The notes under the pieces were generated by a model. It was given only the letters and a program-made list of their open reading frames with translations, searched no databases and was not told where the DNA came from. 7,985 nucleotides of DNA. Source: Clostridiales bacterium. GTDB lineage: Bacteria > Bacillota > Clostridia > Lachnospirales > Lachnospiraceae. Where the stretch lies: positions 18,374 to 26,358 of the forward strand of contig JAJQBV010000088.1 of NCBI GenBank assembly GCA_021203115.1, read 5' to 3'. The translations under genes were made by a program, and so were the position numbers. Positions 1 to 6,520 of the stretch are shown piece by piece. The number at the start of each line of letters is the position of its first letter. The stretch's first letter is position 1.

Positions 1-1089
1 CCGATCCAGACAGATCCGGATGGCGCTGTATCCCATGGCCGGATTGTCCTCCTTCTCCAGCCCGAAATAATCCACCTGCTTGTCAGCCCCGATGTCCAGC
101 GTGCGCACCACGACCTTTTTCCCCGCCATGTTCTCCGCCACGGTCTTGTAAGCCTGAAACTGCTGCTCCTCCGTGGGGAAATCCTCCGACTCCAGATAGA
201 GGAACTCGCTGCGGAAAAGGCCGATGCCCTCCCCGTCATTCTGCAGGACGGAAGCGACATCCTTCACACCCCCGATGTTGGCATAGAGATGAATTTTCCT
301 CCCGCTCTTTGTGACGGTCTCCTTCCCTTTCAGCTCCTTTAAAAGCTCCTGCTTCTTCTCGTCATCCTGCATTTTTGCCGTCATCTTTTCCAGATATTCC
401 GGTTCCGGATCAATCGTCACCTCGCCGGTATAGCCGTCCACAACGGCCGTCTTTCCCCTCCACGCATCCTGAATATCAATGCCGATGATGGCCGGGATAT
501 TCATGGTCCGGGCGAGGATCGCGGTGTGGGAGTTCGACGAGCCGTGGCGCGTGACAAACGCCAGAATCTTTGACTTGTCAAGCTGCACGGTCTCGCTGGG
601 CGCCAAGTCGTCCGCCATCAGGATCACCGGCTCATCCAGGCTGCCCATATCGGTCTCCCTCCCGCAGAGGACGGAGATCAGCCGCTCTGAGATATCCTTT
701 ACATCCGCCGCGCGGGCCTTCATGTAGTCGTCGTCCATCTGTGCGAACATATTGGAAAAATTATCTCCCGTCGTCGCGACCGCATACTCCGCGTTCACCT
801 TTTGTTCCGTGATGATGTGACAGATGGAATCCACAAAATCATCGTCCTCCATCATCATCATGTGAACCTCAAAGACCGCCGCATTGTCCTCGCCGACCTC
901 TTTTACCGCCTTCTGGTAAATCCGGTTTAGCTGGCCGAGGGCGACGGTCTTCGCCGCCTCGAACCGCCGGATCTCCTGATCGGTATCTTCCACATGCTCC
1001 CACTTCACAGAATTCTCCTTCTTCTGATAGAGGAAAACCCGCCCGATCGCAATCTTACGAAAAATCGATTTGCCTGTGTATTGCTCCAT
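1..1089 (-). CDS. ptsI: PTS Enzyme I (phosphoenolpyruvate-protein phosphotransferase), C-terminus cut by window edge
   Basis: Enzyme I takes phosphate from PEP and passes it to HPr, the first step of PTS sugar uptake in the cytoplasm. The 363 visible residues run from the ATG at 1089 to the window edge, so roughly the last third of a usual 540-575-residue protein is missing. The N-terminal HPr-binding and phosphohistidine domains are present. The active histidine is His188 in SSNSHTAILAR (185-195), matching E. coli His189 in TSHTSIMAR. The start of the PEP-binding barrel is also visible, with GIGLFRSEFL (288-297) and RTLDIGADK (329-337), which carry the arginines that bind PEP. The start is supported by AAGGAG seven bases upstream and by good N-terminal alignment. 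It lies 35 nt after the HPr gene and is almost certainly cotranscribed with it. No stop codon or frameshift is seen in the visible part. Identity is secure. Whether this is the cell's only Enzyme I or an operon-dedicated paralogue cannot be told from the window. Confidence 0.96.
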   Translation of the reverse strand, partial: MEQYTGKSIFRKIAIGRVFLYQKKENSVKWEHVEDTDQEIRRFEAAKTVALGQLNRIYQKAVKEVGEDNAAVFEVHMMMMEDDDFVDSICHIITEQKVNAEYAVATTGDNFSNMFAQMDDDYMKARAADVKDISERLISVLCGRETDMGSLDEPVILMADDLAPSETVQLDKSKILAFVTRHGSSNSHTAILARTMNIPAIIGIDIQDAWRGKTAVVDGYTGEVTIDPEPEYLEKMTAKMQDDEKKQELLKELKGKETVTKSGRKIHLYANIGGVKDVASVLQNDGEGIGLFRSEFLYLESEDFPTEEQQFQAYKTVAENMAGKKVVVRTLDIGADKQVDYFGLEKEDNPAMGYSAIRICLDR

Positions 1090-1124
1090 TTTACTTCTCC
1101 TTGCTGAATTGATCAGAACACTTT

Positions 1125-1382
1125 TTACAGGTTTGCCTCAAGAAAAGCCTGAACACCGGCGGCAGCCGCGTCCTCATCCGTTCCCTCCGCAGTCACGGTG
1201 ATCGTCATGCCCTTCTTCACGCCGAGGCTCATAACCATCATCAGCTTGCCCGCGTTCACCTTTCTGCCGTTGGATGTAATGGAAATCTCAGACTCATATT
1301 TCTTGACCTCCTTCACCAGCTCTCCGGCCGGACGTGCGTGAATCCCCAGTTCATCCTTGATCGTGTACTCAAATGTCTTCAT
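1125..1382 (-). CDS. ptsH: HPr phosphocarrier protein, His15 present, Ser46 replaced by Lys
   Basis: HPr is the small cytoplasmic phosphocarrier between Enzyme I and the EIIA domain of PTS permeases. At 85 residues it has normal length. The catalytic site is intact: His15 with Arg17 in LGIHARPAG (12-20). The second signature segment reads NAGKLMMVMSLGVKKG (43-58). Aligned without gaps to B. subtilis HPr (VNLKSIMGVMSLG), the position of the regulatory Ser46, the target of HPr kinase/phosphorylase, is Lys46 (codon 1247-1245). The protein should therefore relay phosphate normally, but it should not be made into P-Ser-HPr, the CcpA co-repressor. The start ATG has a perfect AGGAGG eight bases upstream (1396-1391). 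The gene lies 80 nt after the permease and 35 nt before Enzyme I. A possible promoter of its own lies in the upstream gap. Family identity is certain. The effect of the Ser46 change is inference from family knowledge. Confidence 0.96.
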   Translation of the reverse strand: MKTFEYTIKDELGIHARPAGELVKEVKKYESEISITSNGRKVNAGKLMMVMSLGVKKGMTITVTAEGTDEDAAAAGVQAFLEANL

Positions 1383-1405
1383 TGTAATTTCCTCCTGTTT
1401 TTTTA

Positions 1406-1433
1406 TTTATAATTCATTTCAAATTTCTGTCAC
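1406..1433 (-). promoter_or_regulatory. Candidate internal promoter for the HPr and Enzyme I genes
   Basis: In the 80-nt gap between the permease and HPr genes the minus strand carries GTGACA (1433-1428), a 16-bp spacer, then TATAAA (1411-1406). Each hexamer is a five-of-six match to the sigma-A consensus. Transcription would start near 1399, just ahead of the AGGAGG site and the ATG at 1382, giving a very short but workable leader. This would let HPr and Enzyme I be made independently of the sugar-responsive upstream promoter. AT-rich gaps produce such matches by chance, so this is only a candidate. Confidence 0.4.
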
Positions 1434-1462
1434 CAATGTAACTTTACCGCTGTCCGCCCTGA

Positions 1463-3367
1463 TCAGGTCAGTTGTTCCAACACCCACGCCGCATCTTCCG
1501 TGGTCTTCATTGTCTCCATCCGGTCCTCATCCTCCAGCATCGTGCAGATTTTTGCCAGCAGATCCAGATGCTCGTCACCGATGCCCGCGATACCGAAGAC
1601 AAGCTGTGCCTTCTCCTCGCCGAAATCCACGCCCTCCGGGTACTGAAGAAAGACGATGCCGGTCTTTTTCACCTCACCCTTGGCCTGTGTCGTCCCATGG
1701 GGAATCGCAACGCCCATACCCATATAAGTCGTCGTGATTTTTTCGCGCTCCTGCATCGCATCCACATAGCTGTGATCCACATATCCGAGCTTCTCCAGCA
1801 GCTCACCGGCCGCTTGAATCGCCTCCTCCTTGCTCACCGGCTTCTGCCCGAGGCGAATCCCGTCCGCCACGATAACCGGAGGCTTCGCCTCCTGTGCAGG
1901 TTCCGCTGTCTCTGTCTGCGTCTCCGAAACCGTCTCGTCCGCAGCAGCTCCGGCTGTTTCCGGGAGCTCCGCCGTCTCCTGTGTCATCAAGCGCTCATAC
2001 AGCGCGTCCAGCTTCGGGTCCGCAAGGAAATTCCCGATGGTGATCAGCTCCGCCTGCGGCGCGGACTTCATGGCGCGCTCCGCCAGCGTCTCCTGCACAA
2101 CTGCGATATCACAGTCTGCGGGAATGGTATCCACAGAAGTATTTTTCACCGTGATATCCGGACGGATGTCCTTAATCCGGTTCCGGAATTTCGTCGCACC
2201 CATGGCGGAAGATCCCATGCCCGCATCACAGGCAAAAATGATCTTTTTCACATCGGTTGATTTCACTGTAACCGCGGAAACTGCTGCAGGAGCCGCCGCA
2301 CCCTTCGACTCTGCCTTTCTCGCTGCGACCTCCTGCTGCGCCTCCTCCAGACTCTTGCTGCCCGCTCTGCGCACAAGGGGAGAAGCGATGGCAAAGGAAA
2401 TGCCCGTGGCGATGCATGCGCCGATGATTACTTTGAACATATCCGAGGCAGGCGCCATCATCAGGTAGAGGATGATCGATCCGGGCGATGCCGGGCCCAC
2501 CAGTCCGCAACCGGTGAGATTGAACCAGAAGATCGCTGCCATATTTCCCACAATCGGCGCGATAATCACAACCGGATTCATCAGGATATATGGGAAATAA
2601 ATCTCGTGGATACCGCCGAGGAGATGGATGATTACCGCTCCCGGTGCGGAATCCTTTGTCTTTTTATCCTTGCAGAAAAACATGTATGCCAGCAGCACGC
2701 CGAGTCCGGGACCCGGGTTGGGCTCCAGCATATACATGATGGACTTTCCGGCCTCCGCCGCCTGCGCCGTCGCGATGGGTGTAAAAATGCCATGATTAAT
2801 GGCGTTATTCAGAAACAGTACTTTCGCCGGTTCAATAAAGATTGCCACCAGCGGAAGCAGTCCGTGGTTTACCAGGATATTCACGCCGGCAGTCAGAACG
2901 GTCAGCACACCGGTCATGATCGGACCGATCACCACATATCCCAGCATGGCGAGAACCATACCGATCAGTCCCACGGAAAAGTTGTTGATCAGCATCTCAA
3001 AGCCGGCCGGCATGCGTCCTTCCATAAACTGGTCAAATTTCTTCACACAAAATCCTGCCAGCGGGCCCATGACCATAGCCGCCATCAGCATGGTGATGCT
3101 GGTATCGCTCATGATCGCGCCGACCACCGCAATCGATCCCGCAATCTGTCCCCTCTGCCCGCCGATCAGCTTGCCGCCGGTTCCGGCGATCAGGATCGGT
3201 ATTAAATAAGAAAGAAGCGGGCTGACAATACTGTTAAATCCCTCGTTCGGAATCCAGCCGTTGTCTGTAAACAATGCCGCCAGAAAGCCAAAGGCAATCA
3301 GCGCCCCGATATTCGGCATTACCATTGCCGATAAAAACTTGCCAAAACTCTGTACTTTTGTTTTCAT
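1463..3367 (-). CDS. mtlA: PTS mannitol-type permease, fused EIICBA
   Basis: This integral membrane permease imports and phosphorylates a hexitol, most likely D-mannitol to mannitol-1-phosphate. The 634 residues resemble E. coli MtlA (637) along the whole length. The EIIC membrane domain (1-333) opens with KVQSFGKFLSAMVMPNIGA and contains NNAINHGIF (187-195, His192) and the GGIHEIYFPY substrate motif (251-260, Glu255). The EIIB domain (about 373-462) carries the phosphocysteine Cys380 in ACDAGMGSSAMG. A linker rich in Thr, Glu and Ala (about 463-497) leads to the EIIA domain (about 498-634), with phosphohistidine His557 in VAIPHGT. All three catalytic modules are therefore intact. The frame is open upstream as far as a TTG at 3433. 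I chose the ATG at 3367 because GGGAG lies ten bases upstream and the protein then starts like E. coli MtlA; an ATG at 3376 sits almost on the ribosome site. Mannitol is the best substrate guess, but another hexitol is possible because no mtlD is nearby. Confidence 0.93.
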   Translation of the reverse strand: MKTKVQSFGKFLSAMVMPNIGALIAFGFLAALFTDNGWIPNEGFNSIVSPLLSYLIPILIAGTGGKLIGGQRGQIAGSIAVVGAIMSDTSITMLMAAMVMGPLAGFCVKKFDQFMEGRMPAGFEMLINNFSVGLIGMVLAMLGYVVIGPIMTGVLTVLTAGVNILVNHGLLPLVAIFIEPAKVLFLNNAINHGIFTPIATAQAAEAGKSIMYMLEPNPGPGLGVLLAYMFFCKDKKTKDSAPGAVIIHLLGGIHEIYFPYILMNPVVIIAPIVGNMAAIFWFNLTGCGLVGPASPGSIILYLMMAPASDMFKVIIGACIATGISFAIASPLVRRAGSKSLEEAQQEVAARKAESKGAAAPAAVSAVTVKSTDVKKIIFACDAGMGSSAMGATKFRNRIKDIRPDITVKNTSVDTIPADCDIAVVQETLAERAMKSAPQAELITIGNFLADPKLDALYERLMTQETAELPETAGAAADETVSETQTETAEPAQEAKPPVIVADGIRLGQKPVSKEEAIQAAGELLEKLGYVDHSYVDAMQEREKITTTYMGMGVAIPHGTTQAKGEVKKTGIVFLQYPEGVDFGEEKAQLVFGIAGIGDEHLDLLAKICTMLEDEDRMETMKTTEDAAWVLEQLT

Positions 3368-3374
3368 TTGAGTC

Positions 3375-3416
3375 ATTCTCCCTGATTCTCTGATAATAAG
3401 CTCATCTATGGAGAAT
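3375..3416 (-). promoter_or_regulatory. Possible alternative base pairing in the mtlA leader
   Basis: In the 69-nt gap before mtlA the transcript contains ATTCTCC (3416-3410). It can pair either with GAGAAT (3390-3385) or with GGAGAAT (3381-3375). The second copy overlaps the mtlA ribosome binding site, so the two pairings are mutually exclusive and only one would block translation. The stems are just six and seven base pairs, with loops of about 19 and 28 nt, so stability is doubtful and the arrangement may be chance. Confidence 0.2.
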
Positions 3417-3436
3417 TGCCCGAACCGAGTCAAAAA

Positions 3437-4198
3437 TTACAAAATCCTGACACCGTACTTTTCACATTCGGCCAGAAAATCTGCCGGCAGCTTTCCGTCC
3501 GATACGATGATATCCACATCCGCCAGTCCGCAGATGGAAAAGCTGCATTTTATACCGATTTTCGAAGAATCCATCAACACGACAACCTGCTCCGACTGGC
3601 GGATCGCCGTCTGCTTTAATATGGCTTCGTCACTGATGCCGCAGGAAAAACCTGACGATGCGTGATAACCGGTAATTCCTAAAAAAGTCTGGTCAAAATT
3701 TACCCTCTCCAACTCCCTGATCGCGGAAAACCCGAACACACTCTGGCTGTAACGATTCAGCATTCCCCCCGGAAGCATCACCGTCGGCACGGCCAGGTTG
3801 CAGAGCTCTGTCGCACAGCTCAAACCAGTCGTATAGATCAGATTCGACTGATCCGGAATACACCGGGCGAAAGTCGTCGTTGTGCTGCCGGAGTCCAGAT
3901 ATACCGTGGTGTCCGGACGCAGCAGCGTCACCGCCTTTTGTGCAATCGTCTGTTTTTCCGAAATATTCCGGACAGACTTCCGTTTCAGATAATCATCCGT
4001 TCCGATCACAACCTGTACGGACTTCGCTCCCCCGTGTACACGCAGAATCCGCCGTGCCTCATCCAGACATTTCAGATCTGTGCGGAGCGTCATCTCCGAG
4101 ACATCGGGAAACGCCTCCTTGAGCTGCGCGAAACTGACGGTTCCGTTCTCATCGATCAATCGGGCAATCGCATTTCTGCGAATTTCCATAGTATCCAT
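3437..4198 (-). CDS. DeoR/GlpR-family transcriptional regulator
   Basis: This is a cytoplasmic DNA-binding regulator of the DeoR family, which usually represses sugar-phosphate operons and is released by a phosphorylated pathway intermediate. It has 253 residues, typical for the family. The N-terminal winged helix-turn-helix spans about 4-57, with a recognition segment near VSEMTLRTDLKCL (33-45) and the family signature RVHGGA (53-58). The C-terminal sensor domain has the sugar-phosphate-binding LDSGSTTTTFA (101-111), LPGGMLN (142-148), ISDEA (188-192) and MDSSKIG (209-215). The start is set by AGGAGG (4209-4204), five bases upstream. That site is largely inside a hairpin with the end of the dehydrogenase transcript. 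Lying inside the operon, between dehydrogenase and permease, it is likely autoregulatory. The direct repeats at 6521-6554 resemble DeoR-family operators and are the obvious candidate target. The family is sure. The effector is unknown, though fructose-1-phosphate or a hexitol phosphate would fit. Confidence 0.93.
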   Translation of the reverse strand: MDTMEIRRNAIARLIDENGTVSFAQLKEAFPDVSEMTLRTDLKCLDEARRILRVHGGAKSVQVVIGTDDYLKRKSVRNISEKQTIAQKAVTLLRPDTTVYLDSGSTTTTFARCIPDQSNLIYTTGLSCATELCNLAVPTVMLPGGMLNRYSQSVFGFSAIRELERVNFDQTFLGITGYHASSGFSCGISDEAILKQTAIRQSEQVVVLMDSSKIGIKCSFSICGLADVDIIVSDGKLPADFLAECEKYGVRIL

Positions 4199-4204
4199 AA
4201 ATCC

Positions 4205-4237
4205 CTCCTGTCTGTGTCCGGATCACACAGGCAGGAG
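4205..4237 (-). promoter_or_regulatory. Hairpin sequestering the deoR ribosome binding site
   Basis: On the transcribed strand CTCCTGCCTGTGT (4237-4225) pairs with ACACAGACAGGAG (4217-4205) around a 7-nt loop, GATCCGG. That gives 12 of 13 base pairs with a single A-C mismatch. The 3' arm ends in AGGAG, five of the six bases of the deoR Shine-Dalgarno sequence, so the folded form should hide it. The hairpin begins 11 nt after the dehydrogenase stop codon, so a terminating ribosome could open it. No U-tract follows, so a simple terminator is unlikely. The structure is seen directly; the regulatory role is inference. Confidence 0.65.
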
Positions 4238-4248
4238 ATCCCGACACA

Positions 4249-5517
4249 TTATTTCTCTATAAAGTTCTCAAATAAATATTCCTCTGCCTCCGGACACCAG
4301 AGTCCCTTGTTTGCATCTACAATGTCCGCAAGAGCAGTATACCGCGCATCATTCTGCGCCTCACCAACGCTTCGCAGATCGGTCAGCGCAGTGAGCGGCA
4401 TAGTCAGATGTGTGTAGATCAGCTTCTTTCCGCCCGGAATCTTCGGAAGATTCAGCGTAGTATCCGCCGCCGCGTCCAGTCCTCCGATATGCGTCACCAT
4501 GACAGCCGGGTTAATCCGCCCCGCCGCGGTCAGCTCCAGAGACTCAATCATATCTGCCGTGTTGCCGCCGGTAGTGCCCATGACATGAGTGGAATTATAA
4601 TGTACATCATAAAAATTCATCTCGGCGCTGAACTGTTTATCCGTCGGTCCCGCGAAGAAATTCAGGCAGCCGTCCCGGCCGAGAATTGCGCTGGACTGTG
4701 TGACAACCGATGCTACCGGAGCATAGCAGAGTACATCATCATAGCCGGTGCCGCCGGAGATCGCCAGCAGCTCTTTCACCGGATCCTCGCAGTCGCCGGT
4801 GTTGATAAACCGAAGGTCAATCCCCTCCTTTGCGATCTCTGCAGGCGGGAACAACAGCGCCGCCCGATCCAGACGCTCCTGATTCAGATCTGTCACAATG
4901 ACCATCGCCGGACGCCTGTCACAGTGCAGGGCATAGGTCAGAGCCCCAAGTCCCATCGGACCGGCTCCCGCCATGATGGCCAGCTTTCCGCCTTCGCGAA
5001 TCCCCATCTCATGGGTGTAAACGCCCATCTGCGTATGGTACGCCGCGTGGAAGGCCCCAATGCTGCAGGACATCGGCTCCGCAAGGGAAGCCTCATAGTA
5101 TGCGCGGCCCTTATACTCCAGAAGACATCCGAGCTCCATCACCTCTGCCGGAATCACGCAGTATGTCGTGTCCCCGCCGAAAAATTCATAGGAATACCCC
5201 GGGCTCCACATGGTTCCCTTATAGTTCAGTGCCGGCTGCAGCGTAAACTTCATGCCGGGCTGAAACGTTCCCTGATGATTCTTCCCGACTTTTACAATGT
5301 CGCCCGCAAACTCATGTCCCATGATGGCAGGATGCTCCGCCACATCCTCATGGACCCGCTTGTGCTCTGCTCCCAGAATCGCGCATTTGTAAGTAGACAT
5401 GCAGATGCTGTCGGACACGACGCGAACCAGAATCTCATCCTCTGTGATCTCCGGCAGTTCGAACTCTTCCAGTCTCAGATCATTCGCTCCGTGAAGTCTC
5501 ACACCTCTCGCTTTCAT
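4249..5517 (-). CDS. sorE: SorE-type zinc-dependent sugar-phosphate dehydrogenase (L-sorbose-1-phosphate reductase family)
   Basis: This is a 422-residue medium-chain, zinc-binding, NAD(P)-dependent dehydrogenase. It most resembles L-sorbose-1-phosphate reductase, which interconverts L-sorbose-1-P and D-glucitol-6-P. The catalytic zinc ligands are visible as Cys39 in SICMST, His68 and Glu69 in GHEFAG, and Glu147 in SLAEPMSC. The four-cysteine structural zinc lobe of classical alcohol dehydrogenases is absent from about 90-115, where SorE relatives have PGYSYEFFGG instead. The Rossmann fold shows AGAGPMGLGA (183-192) and Asp210 at the end of the second strand. Blocks typical of SorE include CLNFFAGPTDK (284-294), NFYDVHYNSTHVMGTTGG (301-318) and LPKIPGGKKLIY (358-369). 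The start has AAGGAG nine bases upstream. The gene sits 50 nt after the kinase gene and 50 nt before the regulator. Beside a mannitol permease and with no mtlD present, its substrate here is probably a hexitol phosphate, possibly mannitol-1-P. The family call is firm. The substrate is inferred. Confidence 0.88.
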   Translation of the reverse strand: MKARGVRLHGANDLRLEEFELPEITEDEILVRVVSDSICMSTYKCAILGAEHKRVHEDVAEHPAIMGHEFAGDIVKVGKNHQGTFQPGMKFTLQPALNYKGTMWSPGYSYEFFGGDTTYCVIPAEVMELGCLLEYKGRAYYEASLAEPMSCSIGAFHAAYHTQMGVYTHEMGIREGGKLAIMAGAGPMGLGALTYALHCDRRPAMVIVTDLNQERLDRAALLFPPAEIAKEGIDLRFINTGDCEDPVKELLAISGGTGYDDVLCYAPVASVVTQSSAILGRDGCLNFFAGPTDKQFSAEMNFYDVHYNSTHVMGTTGGNTADMIESLELTAAGRINPAVMVTHIGGLDAAADTTLNLPKIPGGKKLIYTHLTMPLTALTDLRSVGEAQNDARYTALADIVDANKGLWCPEAEEYLFENFIEK

Positions 5518-5567
5518 TTCGATAATCTCCTTTCCATGATAATAAAAGTATTTTTATTTTGCAAGAA

Positions 5568-6500
5568 TTATAAGCGGTGAAGCACTACTTTATTTAAAAG
5601 CTTCTCGATCGACGCGTAATCTGCCGCCTGCGTACCGCTGCACATTACGTTGGCTGCACCTGTCGCCGTGGACAGCCGCGCTGCTTCGCTGAGGCTCATG
5701 CCTGCCTCCTCCGCCACGGCCATGGCCGCCACCACACTGTCACCGGCGCCGACTGTACTGCCTACCGGTACCTTCAGGCCCTCCGCATGGATCATCTCAT
5801 CCGCCGTCACATACAGAGCCCCGTCTCCTCCCATGGAGACGACAACCTTTCGGATTCCATAGGTCTCCAGCATGTCCCGTGCCGCCGCACCCAACTCCTG
5901 CGGTGTCTTCATTTCTCTGCCGAAAAACGACGAGAGCTCATGGTGATTGGGCTTAATCAGATATGGAGAAGCCTTAAGTCCCTCCGCGAACTGCTCGCCG
6001 TCCGCGTCCAGAATAACCCTCACGCCTTTTGCGCCGCAGGCTTTTATCCATGTCTGATAAACCGTTTTCGGGCATCCGGCCGGGATGCTCCCGGAAAGAA
6101 CCACGATATCCCCCTCTGCCAGCCTGCTTAAGACATTCTCCAGCAATCGGTTCAGGATCTCCTCCGATACCACCAGCCCCGGCTCGTTGATATCCGTGTT
6201 TGTATGCCTGACCGGATCAATAATCTTTAAGTTCGTCCGCGTTTCCCCTTCCGCGAAGAGAAATCCGGTCTCAATCCCCAGATCCTCCACCACAGACTGG
6301 ATAAAATGTCCCGTATCTCCTCCGAGGATTCCTGCGGCAATGCTTTTACCGCCCAAACTGGCGATCACCTTGGACACATTGATGCCCTTTCCGCCGGGAT
6401 CCGTGCGCATCTTTGTAATGCGGTTCACGGCATCCACTGTCAGAGACGGGATCTCAACCGTCTTATCCAGCGCAGGATTCAGTGTCACTGTGTAGATCAT
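5568..6500 (-). CDS. fruK: 1-phosphofructokinase-family sugar kinase (PfkB superfamily)
   Basis: This is a cytoplasmic ATP-dependent kinase of the ribokinase/PfkB superfamily, most like FruK, which converts fructose-1-P to fructose-1,6-bisphosphate. At 310 residues it has normal length. Visible motifs are TLNPALD (6-12), the first PfkB signature TDPGGKGINVSK (33-44), TRTNLKI (88-94) with TDINEPG (102-108) as in FruK proteins, SGSIPAG (136-142), IKPNHHEL (182-189), and the second signature STVGAGDSVVAAM (248-260) with catalytic Asp254. The start has an AGGGGG site six bases upstream of the ATG. It is the first gene after the predicted promoter and repeat operator. No FruA-type permease is nearby, so any fructose-1-P would have to come from the neighbouring dehydrogenase. 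LacC-like tagatose-6-phosphate kinase or PfkB 6-phosphofructokinase are alternatives, since the subfamilies are close. The TR-N-K and TD-N-PG pattern favours FruK. Confidence 0.87.
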   Translation of the reverse strand: MIYTVTLNPALDKTVEIPSLTVDAVNRITKMRTDPGGKGINVSKVIASLGGKSIAAGILGGDTGHFIQSVVEDLGIETGFLFAEGETRTNLKIIDPVRHTNTDINEPGLVVSEEILNRLLENVLSRLAEGDIVVLSGSIPAGCPKTVYQTWIKACGAKGVRVILDADGEQFAEGLKASPYLIKPNHHELSSFFGREMKTPQELGAAARDMLETYGIRKVVVSMGGDGALYVTADEMIHAEGLKVPVGSTVGAGDSVVAAMAVAEEAGMSLSEAARLSTATGAANVMCSGTQAADYASIEKLLNKVVLHRL

Positions 6501-6520
6501 ATGCTGCCCCCTTTCATTAT

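Noticed and set aside
1472..2260. Long plus-strand open frames opposite the permease, and similar ones at 4408-5580, 2606-3205 and elsewhere
   Set aside because: They are antisense to genes with clear family motifs, have no ribosome sites or recognisable domains, and show the low-complexity His/Arg/Ser-rich composition of shadow frames.
3368..3433. Longer N-terminus for the mannitol permease, starting from TTG at 3433
   Set aside because: It would add 22 residues with no family match and has no ribosome binding site. The ATG at 3367 has GGGAG at suitable spacing and aligns with E. coli MtlA.
3405..3433. Promoter before the permease gene (TTGACT, 17-bp spacer, CATAGA)
   Set aside because: The -35 is good, but the -10 matches the consensus at only three positions.
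4205..4237. Rho-independent terminator between sorE and deoR
   Set aside because: The hairpin is followed by GATTT and the deoR start codon rather than a U-tract, and downstream genes need the same transcript.
5536..5564. Promoter for the dehydrogenase gene (TTGCAA, 17-bp spacer, TATCAT)
   Set aside because: Transcription would begin at about 5529, inside the AAGGAG ribosome site, so the product could not be translated efficiently. The -35 is also a weak match.
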